From NCBI RefSeq assembly GCF_938040115.1, contig NZ_CALHXD010000192.1, forward strand, positions 1 through 14,941: DNA of 14,941 nt, written 5' to 3'. Below are positions 1 to 7,523 of the stretch, piece after piece. The notes beneath the pieces are model-generated. The model searched no databases. It was not told the DNA's origin and saw nothing but the letters and a program-made list of their open reading frames with translations. The translations under genes and the position numbers were made by a program. Source of the DNA: an uncultured Campylobacter sp. (lineage in GTDB: Bacteria; Campylobacterota; Campylobacteria; Campylobacterales; Campylobacteraceae). Every line of letters begins with the position of its first letter. Position 1 is the first letter of the stretch.

Positions 1-258
1 GCGTAGGTCGATGAGGTAGATATTTTGCGAACGGTAGCCGGGCGTCTGGGCTTTGATCGCAAAAAAGGCGCAGCAGATGAGAGCGACTGCGAGATTTGCC
101 CCGAATATCGCGGTTTGGTTGTGTAAAAAGTCGTCTTTGCCGCCTAAAAAAACATAGGTTGTGAGGTAGTATATCGGCATGCCGATCAAAAAAAGATCGG
201 TGATAAAGGCCTTTACTCGCGCGCCGATGGTGGCTAGCTGCGCTTTTTGTTTTGCCAA
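1..258 (-). CDS. RDD-family membrane protein, N-terminal 86 residues (cut by window edge)
   Basis: Reading the minus strand from a TTG at 256-258 gives 86 uninterrupted codons to the window edge. The start MAKQKAQLATIGARVKAFITD has the Arg (R14) and Asp (D21) expected at the head of an RDD domain. Two hydrophobic segments follow (about residues 17-39 and 51-71), then a QTPGYR stretch like the conserved G-x-T-x-G-K/R motif of the family. I chose TTG because AAAGGAG lies 5 nt upstream. An in-frame GTG at 262-264 would overlap that ribosome binding site. RDD proteins are small inner-membrane proteins of mostly unknown function, some linked to ion transport. The C-terminal part lies outside the window. 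The gene is followed upstream by an unusually long spacer. Confidence 0.8.
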   Translation of the reverse strand, partial: MAKQKAQLATIGARVKAFITDLFLIGMPIYYLTTYVFLGGKDDFLHNQTAIFGANLAVALICCAFFAIKAQTPGYRSQNIYLIDLR

Positions 259-280
259 ATTCACTCCTTTTGTTTTTATT

Positions 281-334
281 TTTGGGTGCGTGTTTTGAGT
301 TTTTGAGTGCGAAATTTGCTCGCTAGCACCCAAA
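281..334. repeat. Inverted repeat upstream of the RDD gene
   Basis: Perfect 9-nt arms TTTGGGTGC (281-289) and GCACCCAAA (326-334) are separated by 36 nt, 23 nt upstream of the TTG start. This could be a leader hairpin or operator for the RDD gene, or chance. There is no U-tract to suggest an attenuator. Confidence 0.4.
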
Positions 335-936
335 TTTATGCGCATCTACTTTGTCGTGGCGATTTACGACCTGCTTTTACGCGTTCTCGTTTAGGTTGCG
401 GTAAATTTACGGCTCATTTCCTCGCGTCCGCCGCTTGCACCGTCTTATCCAGCCGATCTTGCTCGGCTCATAAACGGAGCTTTGTTTGTCGCCTGATTAT
501 GTATTTTTTAGGCGTGGCGCAATCTTTATGGGTTCCGCCTCGTTCGTCTGTTTTTGGTTGCGCGCCTGTTCGCGATGATCGATAGTTTTCGTCTCGCATG
601 TTTTTGCTAGGTCTGCTTGCGATTGATTTATCACCCGCTCCGCATCGTTGTCAAGCCGTAAATTGCCAAAACTATGCGCCGCTTTTAAAAAAATAAATTT
701 TAGGACGCTCTTTTGCGGGCGTAAATTTACTCAAACCCAAATTTGACGGTCGCCGTCAATTGCACAAAACGGCAACGTAAATTTAATACCGCCTCGATCG
801 AGACTTGCAAAAAAATGCAACGACGGGCTTCATTTATCGTCAAATTTATCGCTCAAAATATCGCGGAATGCAGCATGACCGAGTCAAATTTGATTTGCGA
901 TCGGTTTGTATTCATTGACGCTTGCAAAATACATCT

Positions 937-974
937 AAATTTGCGGGGCTAAATCAAACATAACCGCGAAATTT
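937..974 (-). terminator. Weak candidate terminator after pyrE
   Basis: AAATTTGCGG (937-946) can pair with CCGC-G-AAATTT (964-974) with one bulged G, starting 6 nt after the pyrE stop on the minus strand. No good U-run follows, so termination is uncertain. Confidence 0.25.
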
Positions 975-980
975 GAAAAT

Positions 981-1592
981 TTAGTTGCCTCTACTGCCGG
1001 GCTTTATCGCCTTGCTTCCGTCAGCGCAGAGCGGACAGTTTGCGGGCTCGTAAATCTCAAACTCGAAGTTGCCCAGCGCGAAAAACGGCTTGTCGGCGGG
1101 CAGTTTGGCGCCGGGTTTTGCGATGCTGCCGGCTAAATTTGCAACCTTGCAAAATCCGCGATTAGCAAGCGCGGCAAACGCCACGACCTTGCCGCCTAGG
1201 CCTTCTATCACGCGCGCGGCCTCCATCGCCGAGCCGCCCGTAGTGATGATGTCCTCGCAAACGATAAATCGTTCGCCTTCTCTCACCTCAAAGCCGCGTC
1301 GTAGGCTCATCACGCGCTCGACCCTCTCGGTAAAGATAAAGCGTTTTTTTGCCGCGCGAGCTAGCTCGTAGCCCGCCAAAATGCCGCCTAGAGCGGGCGA
1401 ACAGACGCTGTCAAACTCTATACCAGATTTTTCGATGACTGCGACCAGCTCGCTTGCTAGCTTGCCCGCTAGCTGCGGATCTTCGAGCACTTTGGCGCTT
1501 TGAAGGTAAAACTGCGAGTGGTTGCCGCTACTAAGCAAAAAATGCCCCTGCAAATACGCGCCCGCGTCCTTGTAAATTTTCGCTAAATCCAT
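981..1592 (-). CDS. pyrE: Orotate phosphoribosyltransferase
   Basis: PyrE joins orotate to PRPP to give orotidine 5'-monophosphate in pyrimidine synthesis; it is a cytosolic dimeric enzyme. The 203 residues are close to the normal length for the family in Campylobacter. The PRPP-binding loop is clear at about residues 109-124 (FIVCEDIITTGGSAME). An early YLQSAKVLEDP segment and SPALGGILAGYELA (about 65-78) match the orotate and phosphate-binding parts. The C-terminal end carries CPLCADGSKAIKPGS, as in epsilonproteobacterial PyrE. ATG is preceded by AAAGGAAA. A TATAAT about 95 nt upstream suggests its own promoter, so it is probably transcribed separately from frr. Confidence 0.95.
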   Translation of the reverse strand: MDLAKIYKDAGAYLQGHFLLSSGNHSQFYLQSAKVLEDPQLAGKLASELVAVIEKSGIEFDSVCSPALGGILAGYELARAAKKRFIFTERVERVMSLRRGFEVREGERFIVCEDIITTGGSAMEAARVIEGLGGKVVAFAALANRGFCKVANLAGSIAKPGAKLPADKPFFALGNFEFEIYEPANCPLCADGSKAIKPGSRGN

Positions 1593-1683
1593 CGTTTTTC
1601 CTTTGTAAAATTTGAATGAATTCTACCCTAAGCGCGCTTAAGCTACTATTTTTTGAGCTTTTGGCGGCTTGCGATTTTGCGTT

Positions 1684-1689
1684 ATTATA
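1684..1689 (-). promoter_or_regulatory. Candidate sigma-70 -10 box for pyrE
   Basis: The minus strand has a perfect TATAAT here, giving a leader of roughly 85 nt to the pyrE ATG. No recognisable -35 box is seen, which is normal for Campylobacter promoters. The box lies in the 285-nt pyrE-frr spacer. Confidence 0.5.
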
Positions 1690-1842
1690 AAAGTACACCA
1701 AGTCAAAAGCGGCTAGAATTTTAAATTTGGATAAAATCAATAAATGTATTTTGTAGCGGTAGTAAGGGCGGACTAAATTTGACTTAAAATGATCATAGCG
1801 GTTAAAATTTACACTAAAAAGCGCAAAATAGCTGGAGAATTT

Positions 1843-1870
1843 TGCGGCTCGCCAAATTTAATGAGCCGCA
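1843..1870 (-). terminator. Hairpin after frr, candidate terminator
   Basis: A perfect 8-bp stem, TGCGGCTC (1843-1850) with GAGCCGCA (1863-1870) and a 12-nt loop, begins 7 nt after the frr stop. The stem is GC-rich, but the following bases on the minus strand lack a proper U-tract. It is the likeliest end of the secG operon. Confidence 0.45.
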
Positions 1871-1877
1871 TATAAAT

Positions 1878-2435
1878 TTAAACTTTTAAAAGCTCGTTCT
1901 CTTTTTCTTTTACAAGCGAGTCGATCTTTGACGTGTAGCTGTCGGTGATCTTTTGGACTTCGTCTTGCCCTTTTTTGCTCTCGTCCTCGGTGATTGTTTT
2001 ATCTTTTTCTAGCTTTTTTACCTCGTCGTTAGCGTCTTTTCTGATGTTTCTGATGCTAACTTTCGCCTTTTCGCCAAATGCTTTGGCGTGCTTGGCGTTT
2101 TCTTGGCGTTGCTCGACCGTCATCGGAGGGAAAAATAGCTTCACGCTCTCGCCGTCGTTGTTCGGATTTACGCCGATATTTGCCGCAGAGATCGCTGCGG
2201 TGATGGTTTTTAGCATCGGTTTTTCCCACGGCGTAATGCTTATAGTGCTAGCATCGCTCGTTAGCACGGTGGCGACTTGGTTTAGCGGGGTCTGGCTACC
2301 GTAATAATCCACGTAAATATTATCGACTATGCTTATATTTACCTTGCCCGTGCGAAGCGTGGTAAAGTCGCGTTTTAGGCCCTCGATGCATTTGTCGCTA
2401 TGCTCTTTTTGTTTTTTGTAAATTTCATTCAGCAT
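1878..2435 (-). CDS. frr: Ribosome recycling factor
   Basis: RRF works with EF-G to split the post-termination ribosome so that it can start again. At 185 residues it has the normal length. The core LRTGKVNISIVDNIYVDYYG near residues 27-46 corresponds to the conserved L-R-T-G-R and Y-Y-G region. The end (residues about 125-185) is a charged helical segment of the three-helix bundle. The ATG sits 6 nt after AAAGGA. This site lies inside the end of the polysaccharide deacetylase gene, whose stop overlaps frr by 11 nt, so translation is probably coupled. frr is the last gene of the secG operon. Confidence 0.96.
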   Translation of the reverse strand: MLNEIYKKQKEHSDKCIEGLKRDFTTLRTGKVNISIVDNIYVDYYGSQTPLNQVATVLTSDASTISITPWEKPMLKTITAAISAANIGVNPNNDGESVKLFFPPMTVEQRQENAKHAKAFGEKAKVSIRNIRKDANDEVKKLEKDKTITEDESKKGQDEVQKITDSYTSKIDSLVKEKENELLKV

Positions 2436-3387
2436 TTATATCCTTTACTAAAATTTTGGTCGTCGTTTTTCCGTTTACTTTGAGGCTCATTCTCACTTTA
2501 TAGCGGTCGATCGGCTTGTTAAATTTAAGCGTCATCTGTCCGTTTTCAAGCTTTACTTTTTTTGTTTTTTGTCCCGTCATTGAGAAGTAGCCGTGCGTCG
2601 CGTTCTCATCGGTTTTGATGATAAGTTCGCTAATCTTATTATCTTTCGGATAGTCTTGCGGAAGTATCCATTCGGCTTTTAGAAATTTACTAGCAAGCGC
2701 GGACGGCAGGTGTGTGCCGTTCATCGCAGGGATCCTATCTAGTTCGTGCAGATCGCTGTTCGCCGCGACTGCACCCGAGTTTTGGCTTAGTATCACTTCG
2801 ATGCCGTGCTCTATCGCGACGTCACGCACCCTATCGTTATATTCGCCGAAAGGATATGCAAAATATCGCGGTTTGTAGCCCATATTTTTTTCGAATTTAC
2901 CTATGCCGTCCTCAAAGTCGTTTTTTAATTTTTCCTCGTTAAGACCGACCATGTGTAAGTGACCGTAGGAGTGATAGCCGACTTCGCCGTATTTTTCGAT
3001 CTCTTTGATCTGCTCGAAGGTCATAAAGTCGCCGTATTTTCGCGCGGTGGCCTCGACGTAGATCATCAGCGCAAACGGATATCCGTACTCTAAAAATATC
3101 GGCAAGCCTTTTTCATAAAAGCTCTTGTAGCCGTCGTCTACGGTTAAAACGACCCAGTTATCAGACACCGGCTCGCCGTTTTTGATCGCGTCGACGAGCT
3201 TTGAAAGTGGGATGACCTCGTAGCCTTTTTCTTTAAAATACTCAAACTGTTCGCGTAAATTTTTGCTAGAAATGTTGGTGCTAGGGTGCCTGTCGTCGTC
3301 AAATCTGTGATAGTTAAAGATATGCGCGTCTGCGAGCGCAAGCTGCGCCGCTGCAAAAAATGCGAGCACGGAAACTAATTTTTTCAT
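2425..3387 (-). CDS. Periplasmic polysaccharide deacetylase (CE4/NodB type)
   Basis: Probable exported metal-dependent deacetylase acting on an N-acetylated cell-wall or surface glycan; the substrate is not visible in the sequence. It has a signal peptide (MKKLVSVLAFFAAAQLALA, cut near residue 19). The NodB fold shows LTVDDGYKS (D84, D85; catalytic base and metal Asp), GYHSYGHLH (H139 and H143, metal ligands) and YFAYPFGEYN (about 175-184). The early NYHRFDD (25-31) and the motif layout resemble PgaB/IcaB-like enzymes. Residues about 245-320 form an extra beta-rich tail of unknown role. It begins 9 nt after secG with AAGGAG, whose first bases come from the secG stop, and ends 11 nt inside frr. 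As I recall, C. jejuni has secG directly beside frr, so this gene would be an insertion in the cluster. Confidence 0.88.
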   Translation of the reverse strand: MKKLVSVLAFFAAAQLALADAHIFNYHRFDDDRHPSTNISSKNLREQFEYFKEKGYEVIPLSKLVDAIKNGEPVSDNWVVLTVDDGYKSFYEKGLPIFLEYGYPFALMIYVEATARKYGDFMTFEQIKEIEKYGEVGYHSYGHLHMVGLNEEKLKNDFEDGIGKFEKNMGYKPRYFAYPFGEYNDRVRDVAIEHGIEVILSQNSGAVAANSDLHELDRIPAMNGTHLPSALASKFLKAEWILPQDYPKDNKISELIIKTDENATHGYFSMTGQKTKKVKLENGQMTLKFNKPIDRYKVRMSLKVNGKTTTKILVKDINAE

Positions 3388-3396
3388 TGACGCTCC

Positions 3397-3735
3397 TTAT
3401 TTTTTCTCGCTTACAGGAGCCGTAGGAGCGCTAGGAGCTTGCGGAACGACTGCTTCTGGAGCTGCAGGTAGCGATGAAGTATCGACGCTATCTATTAGAG
3501 ATTTGCTGCTTTGCGTGTTGTAAACGTAGCTTAGCGCTAGGGTGTTTAGGATAAATAAAACGCCCACAACGAAAGTAAATTTAGCCAAAAATCCGGCCGG
3601 TCCTTTTGCGCCAAATAGGCTTTCGTTACTGCCGCTATACGCGCCTAGTCCGATAGAGGAGCTTTTCTGAAGCAAAACGGCGATCGTCAAAACTACCGCG
3701 AAAATAAACTGCAATACTAAAAAAAGCGAATCCAT
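3397..3735 (-). CDS. secG: Preprotein translocase subunit SecG
   Basis: SecG is the small accessory subunit of the SecYEG channel in the inner membrane. The 112 residues have the standard two membrane segments (about 4-22 and 51-72). The cytoplasmic loop between them, LLQKSSSIGLGAYSG and LFGAKGPAGFLAK, matches the conserved LLQ...G-A and F-G-x-x-G-x-x-x-F-L pattern. The tail from about residue 80 is rich in Pro and Ala (APEAVVPQAPSAPTAPV), typical of epsilonproteobacterial SecG and probably disordered. AAAAGGA precedes the ATG. It is the first gene of a secG-deacetylase-frr operon driven by the TATAAT at 3769-3774. Confidence 0.93.
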   Translation of the reverse strand: MDSLFLVLQFIFAVVLTIAVLLQKSSSIGLGAYSGSNESLFGAKGPAGFLAKFTFVVGVLFILNTLALSYVYNTQSSKSLIDSVDTSSLPAAPEAVVPQAPSAPTAPVSEKK

Positions 3736-3768
3736 AAAAATCCTTTTAAATTTTCAAAATTAGTCGCG

Positions 3769-3774
3769 ATTATA
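3769..3774 (-). promoter_or_regulatory. Sigma-70 -10 box for the secG-frr operon
   Basis: A perfect TATAAT on the minus strand lies in the 61-nt gap between the ThiD2-like gene and secG, with a T-rich stretch upstream as in Campylobacter promoters. The leader would be about 28 nt. Confidence 0.65.
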
Positions 3775-3796
3775 CTAAAAAAGTTTTGAATTTGGG

Positions 3797-4180
3797 TTAA
3801 ATTTCTTTTTCTATCTCATAAAGTTCGTAGCGCACGGTTTTAAAAATCTCGGAAATTTTAACGTCGATGAGCTTAAAACACTCCTCTAAAACCCTTGCGC
3901 TTTCTTGCGCGCGTTTGATGTTGGCGGTTTGCAAATCGTCCAAATTTAGGCGAATTTGCTCATCTTTTAGGCTTGGTTTTAGCACGTCGTTTGCGGCGTC
4001 GCGAAATTGTAAGAATTCTTTTTGCGGGATTTTTGCTTTGTGGCGGAGGTTTTTGATTTTTTTAGCGAGGGCTAGGTCGTCAAAGCCGTAACGTCTGACG
4101 TCCTCGACGACTCTAAGCCCTTCTTTTAAGCGGTTTAAATTTGCGTCTATTACGCGGTAGAGCCGCTCCTCGTTAGTCAT
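3797..4180 (-). CDS. Stand-alone ThiD2-like protein (thiamin pathway)
   Basis: The 127-residue protein begins LYRVIDANLNRLKEGLRVVED (residues 7-27). This is the signature of the ThiD2 domain, usually fused in front of thiamin-phosphate synthase (ThiE). ThiD2 proteins are reported to phosphorylate hydroxymethylpyrimidine phosphate to the diphosphate, the pyrimidine donor for ThiE. Here no ThiE domain follows, so it is the separate form. Databases often label it thiamine-phosphate pyrophosphorylase, which would be misleading because the TIM-barrel is absent. Its ATG lies 8 nt inside the end of the Bax-inhibitor-like gene and has no good ribosome binding site, so translation is probably coupled. 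The function is inferred from the family. Confidence 0.75.
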   Translation of the reverse strand: MTNEERLYRVIDANLNRLKEGLRVVEDVRRYGFDDLALAKKIKNLRHKAKIPQKEFLQFRDAANDVLKPSLKDEQIRLNLDDLQTANIKRAQESARVLEECFKLIDVKISEIFKTVRYELYEIEKEI

Positions 4181-4874
4181 CGCTATTAAAAAATCCTAAA
4201 ATTCTAAGCAATGAAACGAATAAATTTAAGAAATCAAGGTAAAGATCAACTGCGCCCTCGATCGGAGTTTCGTAGTTGCCGCGGATGATATTTTGCGTAT
4301 CGTAAAGGATGTACGCGCTAAATAAAACCGCGCCCACGCTAGCAATCGCAAGCTGTAAAACCGGGCTGTGGAAAAATATATTTATGATCGCAGCCACGAG
4401 TAAAACGATAAGCGTGATGAAAAGCATCTTGCCCCACGTCGTAAAGTCGCGTTTGGTGTTCATCGCAAATACGCTAAGTCCGCCAAATGCTACCGTCGTA
4501 AGCGTAAAGGCCTGAGCCACTATCGCTGCGCCTCCGGGCATCGCAAAAGTACGTCCCAAAATAGGCGTAAGCGTAAGTCCGCTAACGAAAGTAAAGGCAA
4601 AAAGCAGGATCAAATTTAAGCCCGCTTTGCGTTTAGCAAACATTAAACCGACCAAAAGTCCTAGCTCAAGTATCACAAATAGCCAGTAGTTGCCCGCTAC
4701 CGTAGCTCCTAGCGAGCTAAAGAGCCCGACATAGGCTCCGACGCTGGCGGCTAAAAGCGAAGCCGCGAAAAGCTGATAGGTTTGCTTGATAAACGTGCTA
4801 AGCGCGCTTTGCGAATATTCGCTCGCAACCTCGTGCTCGCTTGAGCTTGCATAATTTCTGTCATATAAACTCAT
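4173..4874 (-). CDS. Bax inhibitor-1/YccA-family membrane protein
   Basis: The 233-residue inner-membrane protein has about seven hydrophobic segments (roughly 32-53, 64-80, 85-105, 116-137, 148-168, 172-192, 208-228). Family marks are the QTYQLFAASLLAASVGAYVG start of segment 1, TLTPILG after segment 3, SAYILYDTQNIIRG (187-199, with the conserved Asp before segment 7) and GAVDLYLDFLNLFVSLLRILG at the end. Relatives are BsYetJ, a pH-sensitive calcium leak, and E. coli YccA, which modulates FtsH proteolysis of SecY. Which role applies here is unknown. The N-terminal 30 residues are polar and probably cytoplasmic. AAGGAG precedes the ATG. It shares an overlap with the ThiD2-like gene and is divergent from the carbonic anhydrase operon. 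Confidence 0.9.
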   Translation of the reverse strand: MSLYDRNYASSSEHEVASEYSQSALSTFIKQTYQLFAASLLAASVGAYVGLFSSLGATVAGNYWLFVILELGLLVGLMFAKRKAGLNLILLFAFTFVSGLTLTPILGRTFAMPGGAAIVAQAFTLTTVAFGGLSVFAMNTKRDFTTWGKMLFITLIVLLVAAIINIFFHSPVLQLAIASVGAVLFSAYILYDTQNIIRGNYETPIEGAVDLYLDFLNLFVSLLRILGFFNSDD

Positions 4875-4926
4875 GTTCTCTCCTTTTTAAATTTTGACGC
4901 AAATTTAGCCAAAAATAGGTAAATAA

Positions 4927-4932
4927 AATATA
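4927..4932 (-). promoter_or_regulatory. Possible -10 box for the Bax inhibitor-like gene
   Basis: TATATT on the minus strand, about 53 nt before the ATG, is the best candidate in this AT-rich divergent spacer. It is a weak call. Confidence 0.3.
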
Positions 4933-4997
4933 AAAAATCGCTGAATTTGACGCACGAAATGCAATTTAAAATTTTTTGACGAAGTTTGAAACGTTTT

Positions 4998-5006
4998 TGA
5001 TATAAT
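4998..5006 (+). promoter_or_regulatory. Extended -10 promoter for the carbonic anhydrase operon
   Basis: TGATATAAT is a perfect extended -10 box (TGnTATAAT), 27 nt before the ATG at 5034. AGGAAA at 5023-5028 is the ribosome binding site. Confidence 0.7.
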
Positions 5007-5033
5007 ATTTTAAAAAATTATCAGGAAAATATA

Positions 5034-5663
5034 ATGCAAGAAATTTTAGACGGCGCGGTCAAATTTATGGAAGAAGATTTTTTAGAGCACAAGGAGCTTT
5101 TTGAAAGCCTAGGCGAGAAACAGACGCCGCATACTCTTTTTGTCGGCTGTATCGACTCGCGCGTCGTGCCTAGCCTCATAACAAACACGGTTCCTGGCGA
5201 CCTCGTCGTCGTGCGAAATATCGCAAATATCGTGCCTCCGTACCGCAAAAGCGAGGAGTTTTTGGCTACGACGTCGGCGATCGAGTACGCCTTGCAAACG
5301 CTAAACGTGCAAAACGTCATCATCTGCGGGCACAGCAACTGCGGCGGCTGCGCGGCTTTATGGATGGATGAGGCTAAATTTAGCAAAACGCCAAACGTAA
5401 AGCGATGGTTAGATTTGCTGGAGCCCGTAAAAAAGCGCGTGCAAAAGCTTTTCGGCGACAATATCGCAAAAAGAGAGTGGCTAACCGAGCGCTTAAGCCT
5501 CGTAAATTCGTTTGAAAATTTACTGAGCTACCCCGACGTCAAGGCTAAATTTAAAGACGAGGAGCTAAAAATTTACGCCTGGCACTACATAATAGAAACG
5601 GGCGAAATCTACAACTACAACTTCGTAACAAAGAGCTTTAAACTGCTAGGAGTCGAGAAATGA
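5034..5663 (+). CDS. canB: Beta-class carbonic anhydrase
   Basis: The enzyme interconverts CO2 and bicarbonate in the cytosol, which supplies carboxylases and matters for capnophilic growth. At 209 residues it matches the campylobacter CanB length. The zinc site is visible as C39 in GCIDSRVVP (with the D41/R43 dyad), H100 and C103 in ICGHSNCGGC. The VVRNIANIVPP segment (59-69) is also typical. All key residues are present, so it should be active. It heads an operon with the MscS gene, which it overlaps by 4 nt (ATGA), and the small acidic ORF. The same carbonic anhydrase-MscS pair occurs in C. jejuni. Confidence 0.95.
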   Translation: MQEILDGAVKFMEEDFLEHKELFESLGEKQTPHTLFVGCIDSRVVPSLITNTVPGDLVVVRNIANIVPPYRKSEEFLATTSAIEYALQTLNVQNVIICGHSNCGGCAALWMDEAKFSKTPNVKRWLDLLEPVKKRVQKLFGDNIAKREWLTERLSLVNSFENLLSYPDVKAKFKDEELKIYAWHYIIETGEIYNYNFVTKSFKLLGVEK

Positions 5664-7507
5664 GAAAAATTTTAGCCGCCGTTTTTGCACTGTGCTTTGG
5701 CTTAAATTTACTAGCAAATACCAAAATCGACGACCTAAACGCCACGGATATCCTAAGTGTCGTAAATCAAATAAACGAAGCAAACGCGCAGATCGCCGTT
5801 ATCAAGGCTCAGTCGGCCGAAAACAACGAAACCGCCGACAAAAACGTGCTTTTTAGAACGGTCTTAGAGAAAAAAGAAAAACTGATCGAGCAGATCCCCT
5901 ATCTCGTCATGCAAATCGAAATCGACGAGGAGCAGGTACAAAATTTCAAACAAGAGATGCAAGAGTTAGAGACGAAAACCAAAAAGCTAAAAAACTCTAG
6001 CAATCAAAATTTATACGTCAAAAATATGCTCGAGCTCGAGCGTATGCGGCTTGACGAGCTGTTTTACTCCTCGCTTTTAAATTTGGAAAATATCTTTAAG
6101 GAGGGCGGCAAAGCCGTAAACGTCAAACTTGCCGTCGAGAAGACGCTGCTTAGCTTTCAGACGGAGTTTTACGCACAGTTTAAGGCTTTTAAAGACTCGC
6201 TAAGCGAAGAAGTAGCCTTGGCACATAAAGGCGAATTAGACGCGCTAGAAGCACACAAAAAGACGCTGGAAGAGATACTCTACTATCTGCGCGATAACGC
6301 CGAGCTGCTCACGTCAAACTACATCATCTCCGAGCTAAATTTAAAAACCGCGATAGATTTTATCAACGAAAAGGCCTCGTTTACGAGCAAATTTAACGTC
6401 GGCAAGGCCGCGATCATATTCGTCGTATTTTTGTTTTTCGTATCGTTTACGACGCTGCTTAGCAGGCTCACACTGTGGGCGCTAATGAAATTTTTCGTCA
6501 AGCACGACTCAGACAGGCAGACCAAAGGGCGCATCGTAGAGATCATCAAGCGTCCGATGCTACTTACCCTCATCGCTTACGCAATAGATATTTGCGTCTC
6601 GATCGCGTATTATCCCGCTCCGATGCCGATAAAATTTGCAAATTTCCTAGCGATCACTTTCGTTATCGCCGTCACGTGGCTCATACTTAGCGTACTAAAC
6701 GGCTACGGCATGGTGCTCATCAACGAACTCACCAAAAAAAGCGGGCGCAAAGAGGTGATAAATTTGATCCTAAAGATCATCTATTTCATCATCTTCGTTA
6801 TCGCGCTACTTATCGTGCTTAGCAAGCTGGGCTTTAACGTCAGCGCCATCATCGCCTCTCTTGGTATCGGCGGCCTTGCGGTGGCTCTTGCGACCAAGGA
6901 TATTTTGGCGAATTTCTTTGCTTCCGTCATGCTGCTCTTTGATAACTCGTTTTCTCAGGGCGACTGGATCGTGTGCGGCGACATCGAGGGAACGGTCGTG
7001 GAGATCGGGCTTAGAAAAACGACCGTGCGAACCTTTGACAACGCCCTTATCTTCGTGCCAAACTCCAAGCTAGCTAGCGATCCGATCCGAAACTGGAGTA
7101 GGCGAAAGATGGGACGACGCATCAGGATGCTAATCGGATTAGAATACAGCGCCACGACCGAGCAGATCAAAAAATGCGTCGATGAGATCAAGCAGATGCT
7201 AATCGACCACCCAGACATCGCAAAGGGCGACGATATGGGCTCTAAAAAGGCTAGCCGATACGACCGCGGTATCGTCTCGATCGACGATTTGGCCGGCTAT
7301 AAGTCAAATTTATTCGTCGTCGTGGACGAGTTTGCCGATAGCTCGATAAATATCCTCGTGTACTGCTTTTCAAAGACGATAGTTTGGGGCGAGTTTTTGG
7401 CCGTCAAAGAGGACGTGATGCTAAAAATAATGAATATCGTAGAGGCCAACGGGCTTGGATTTGCCTTCCCTAGCCAGAGCCTATACGTCGAAGAAGTGAA
7501 AAAATAA
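5660..7507 (+). CDS. Large mechanosensitive channel, MscS family
   Basis: The 615-residue protein belongs to the long MscS group, which releases small solutes when membrane tension rises. A signal peptide (residues 1-20, cut near LLAN) is followed by a long helical, probably coiled-coil periplasmic region (about 25-240). Membrane segments follow at about 249-270, 298-318, 327-350, 367-388 and the pore helix 391-425, which carries the Gly/Ala pattern ASLGIGGLAVALATKDILANF. Then come the beta domain with GDWIVCGDIEGTVVEIGLRKTTVRTFDN and PNS (436-469) and a C-terminal alpha/beta vestibule to 615. Start choice: ATG overlaps the carbonic anhydrase stop as ATGA, and GGAG lies just before. It is followed 16 nt later by the acidic mini-ORF. 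Confidence 0.92.
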   Translation: MRKILAAVFALCFGLNLLANTKIDDLNATDILSVVNQINEANAQIAVIKAQSAENNETADKNVLFRTVLEKKEKLIEQIPYLVMQIEIDEEQVQNFKQEMQELETKTKKLKNSSNQNLYVKNMLELERMRLDELFYSSLLNLENIFKEGGKAVNVKLAVEKTLLSFQTEFYAQFKAFKDSLSEEVALAHKGELDALEAHKKTLEEILYYLRDNAELLTSNYIISELNLKTAIDFINEKASFTSKFNVGKAAIIFVVFLFFVSFTTLLSRLTLWALMKFFVKHDSDRQTKGRIVEIIKRPMLLTLIAYAIDICVSIAYYPAPMPIKFANFLAITFVIAVTWLILSVLNGYGMVLINELTKKSGRKEVINLILKIIYFIIFVIALLIVLSKLGFNVSAIIASLGIGGLAVALATKDILANFFASVMLLFDNSFSQGDWIVCGDIEGTVVEIGLRKTTVRTFDNALIFVPNSKLASDPIRNWSRRKMGRRIRMLIGLEYSATTEQIKKCVDEIKQMLIDHPDIAKGDDMGSKKASRYDRGIVSIDDLAGYKSNLFVVVDEFADSSINILVYCFSKTIVWGEFLAVKEDVMLKIMNIVEANGLGFAFPSQSLYVEEVKK

Positions 7508-7523
7508 TTTTAAAGGAGAGAAA

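Larger units (their letters stand above)
259..980. other. 722-nt intergenic region, no convincing gene
   Basis: The spacer lies between the RDD gene and the 3' end of pyrE. Short ORFs in it (for example plus strand 307-585 and 743-952) lack ribosome binding sites and recognisable sequence. It holds several dyads: 9-nt arms at 281-289/326-334, a 6-bp hairpin at 451-468, a 7-bp hairpin at 743-759, and an imperfect stem at 937-974 next to pyrE. The stretch 300-660 appears less AT-rich than the other spacers here, so a decayed gene is possible, but I could not identify one. I see no clear TATAAT promoter for the RDD gene. Confidence 0.6.

Noticed and set aside
262..264. GTG as start of the RDD gene
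   Set aside because: It overlaps the AAAGGAG ribosome binding site; the TTG two codons later has proper spacing.
307..585. 92-codon plus-strand ORF in the long spacer
   Set aside because: No ribosome binding site, odd composition rich in Arg, Ser and Cys, and no recognisable domain.
743..952. 69-codon plus-strand ORF starting at TTG
   Set aside because: It starts inside a palindrome, has no ribosome binding site and resembles random translation of AAATTT-rich DNA.
1531..1740. 69-codon minus-strand ORF upstream of pyrE
   Set aside because: It overlaps the pyrE start in another frame and spans the pyrE promoter; no ribosome binding site or family.
5021..5461. 146-codon minus-strand ORF over the carbonic anhydrase
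   Set aside because: Antisense shadow of a gene with a complete zinc site.
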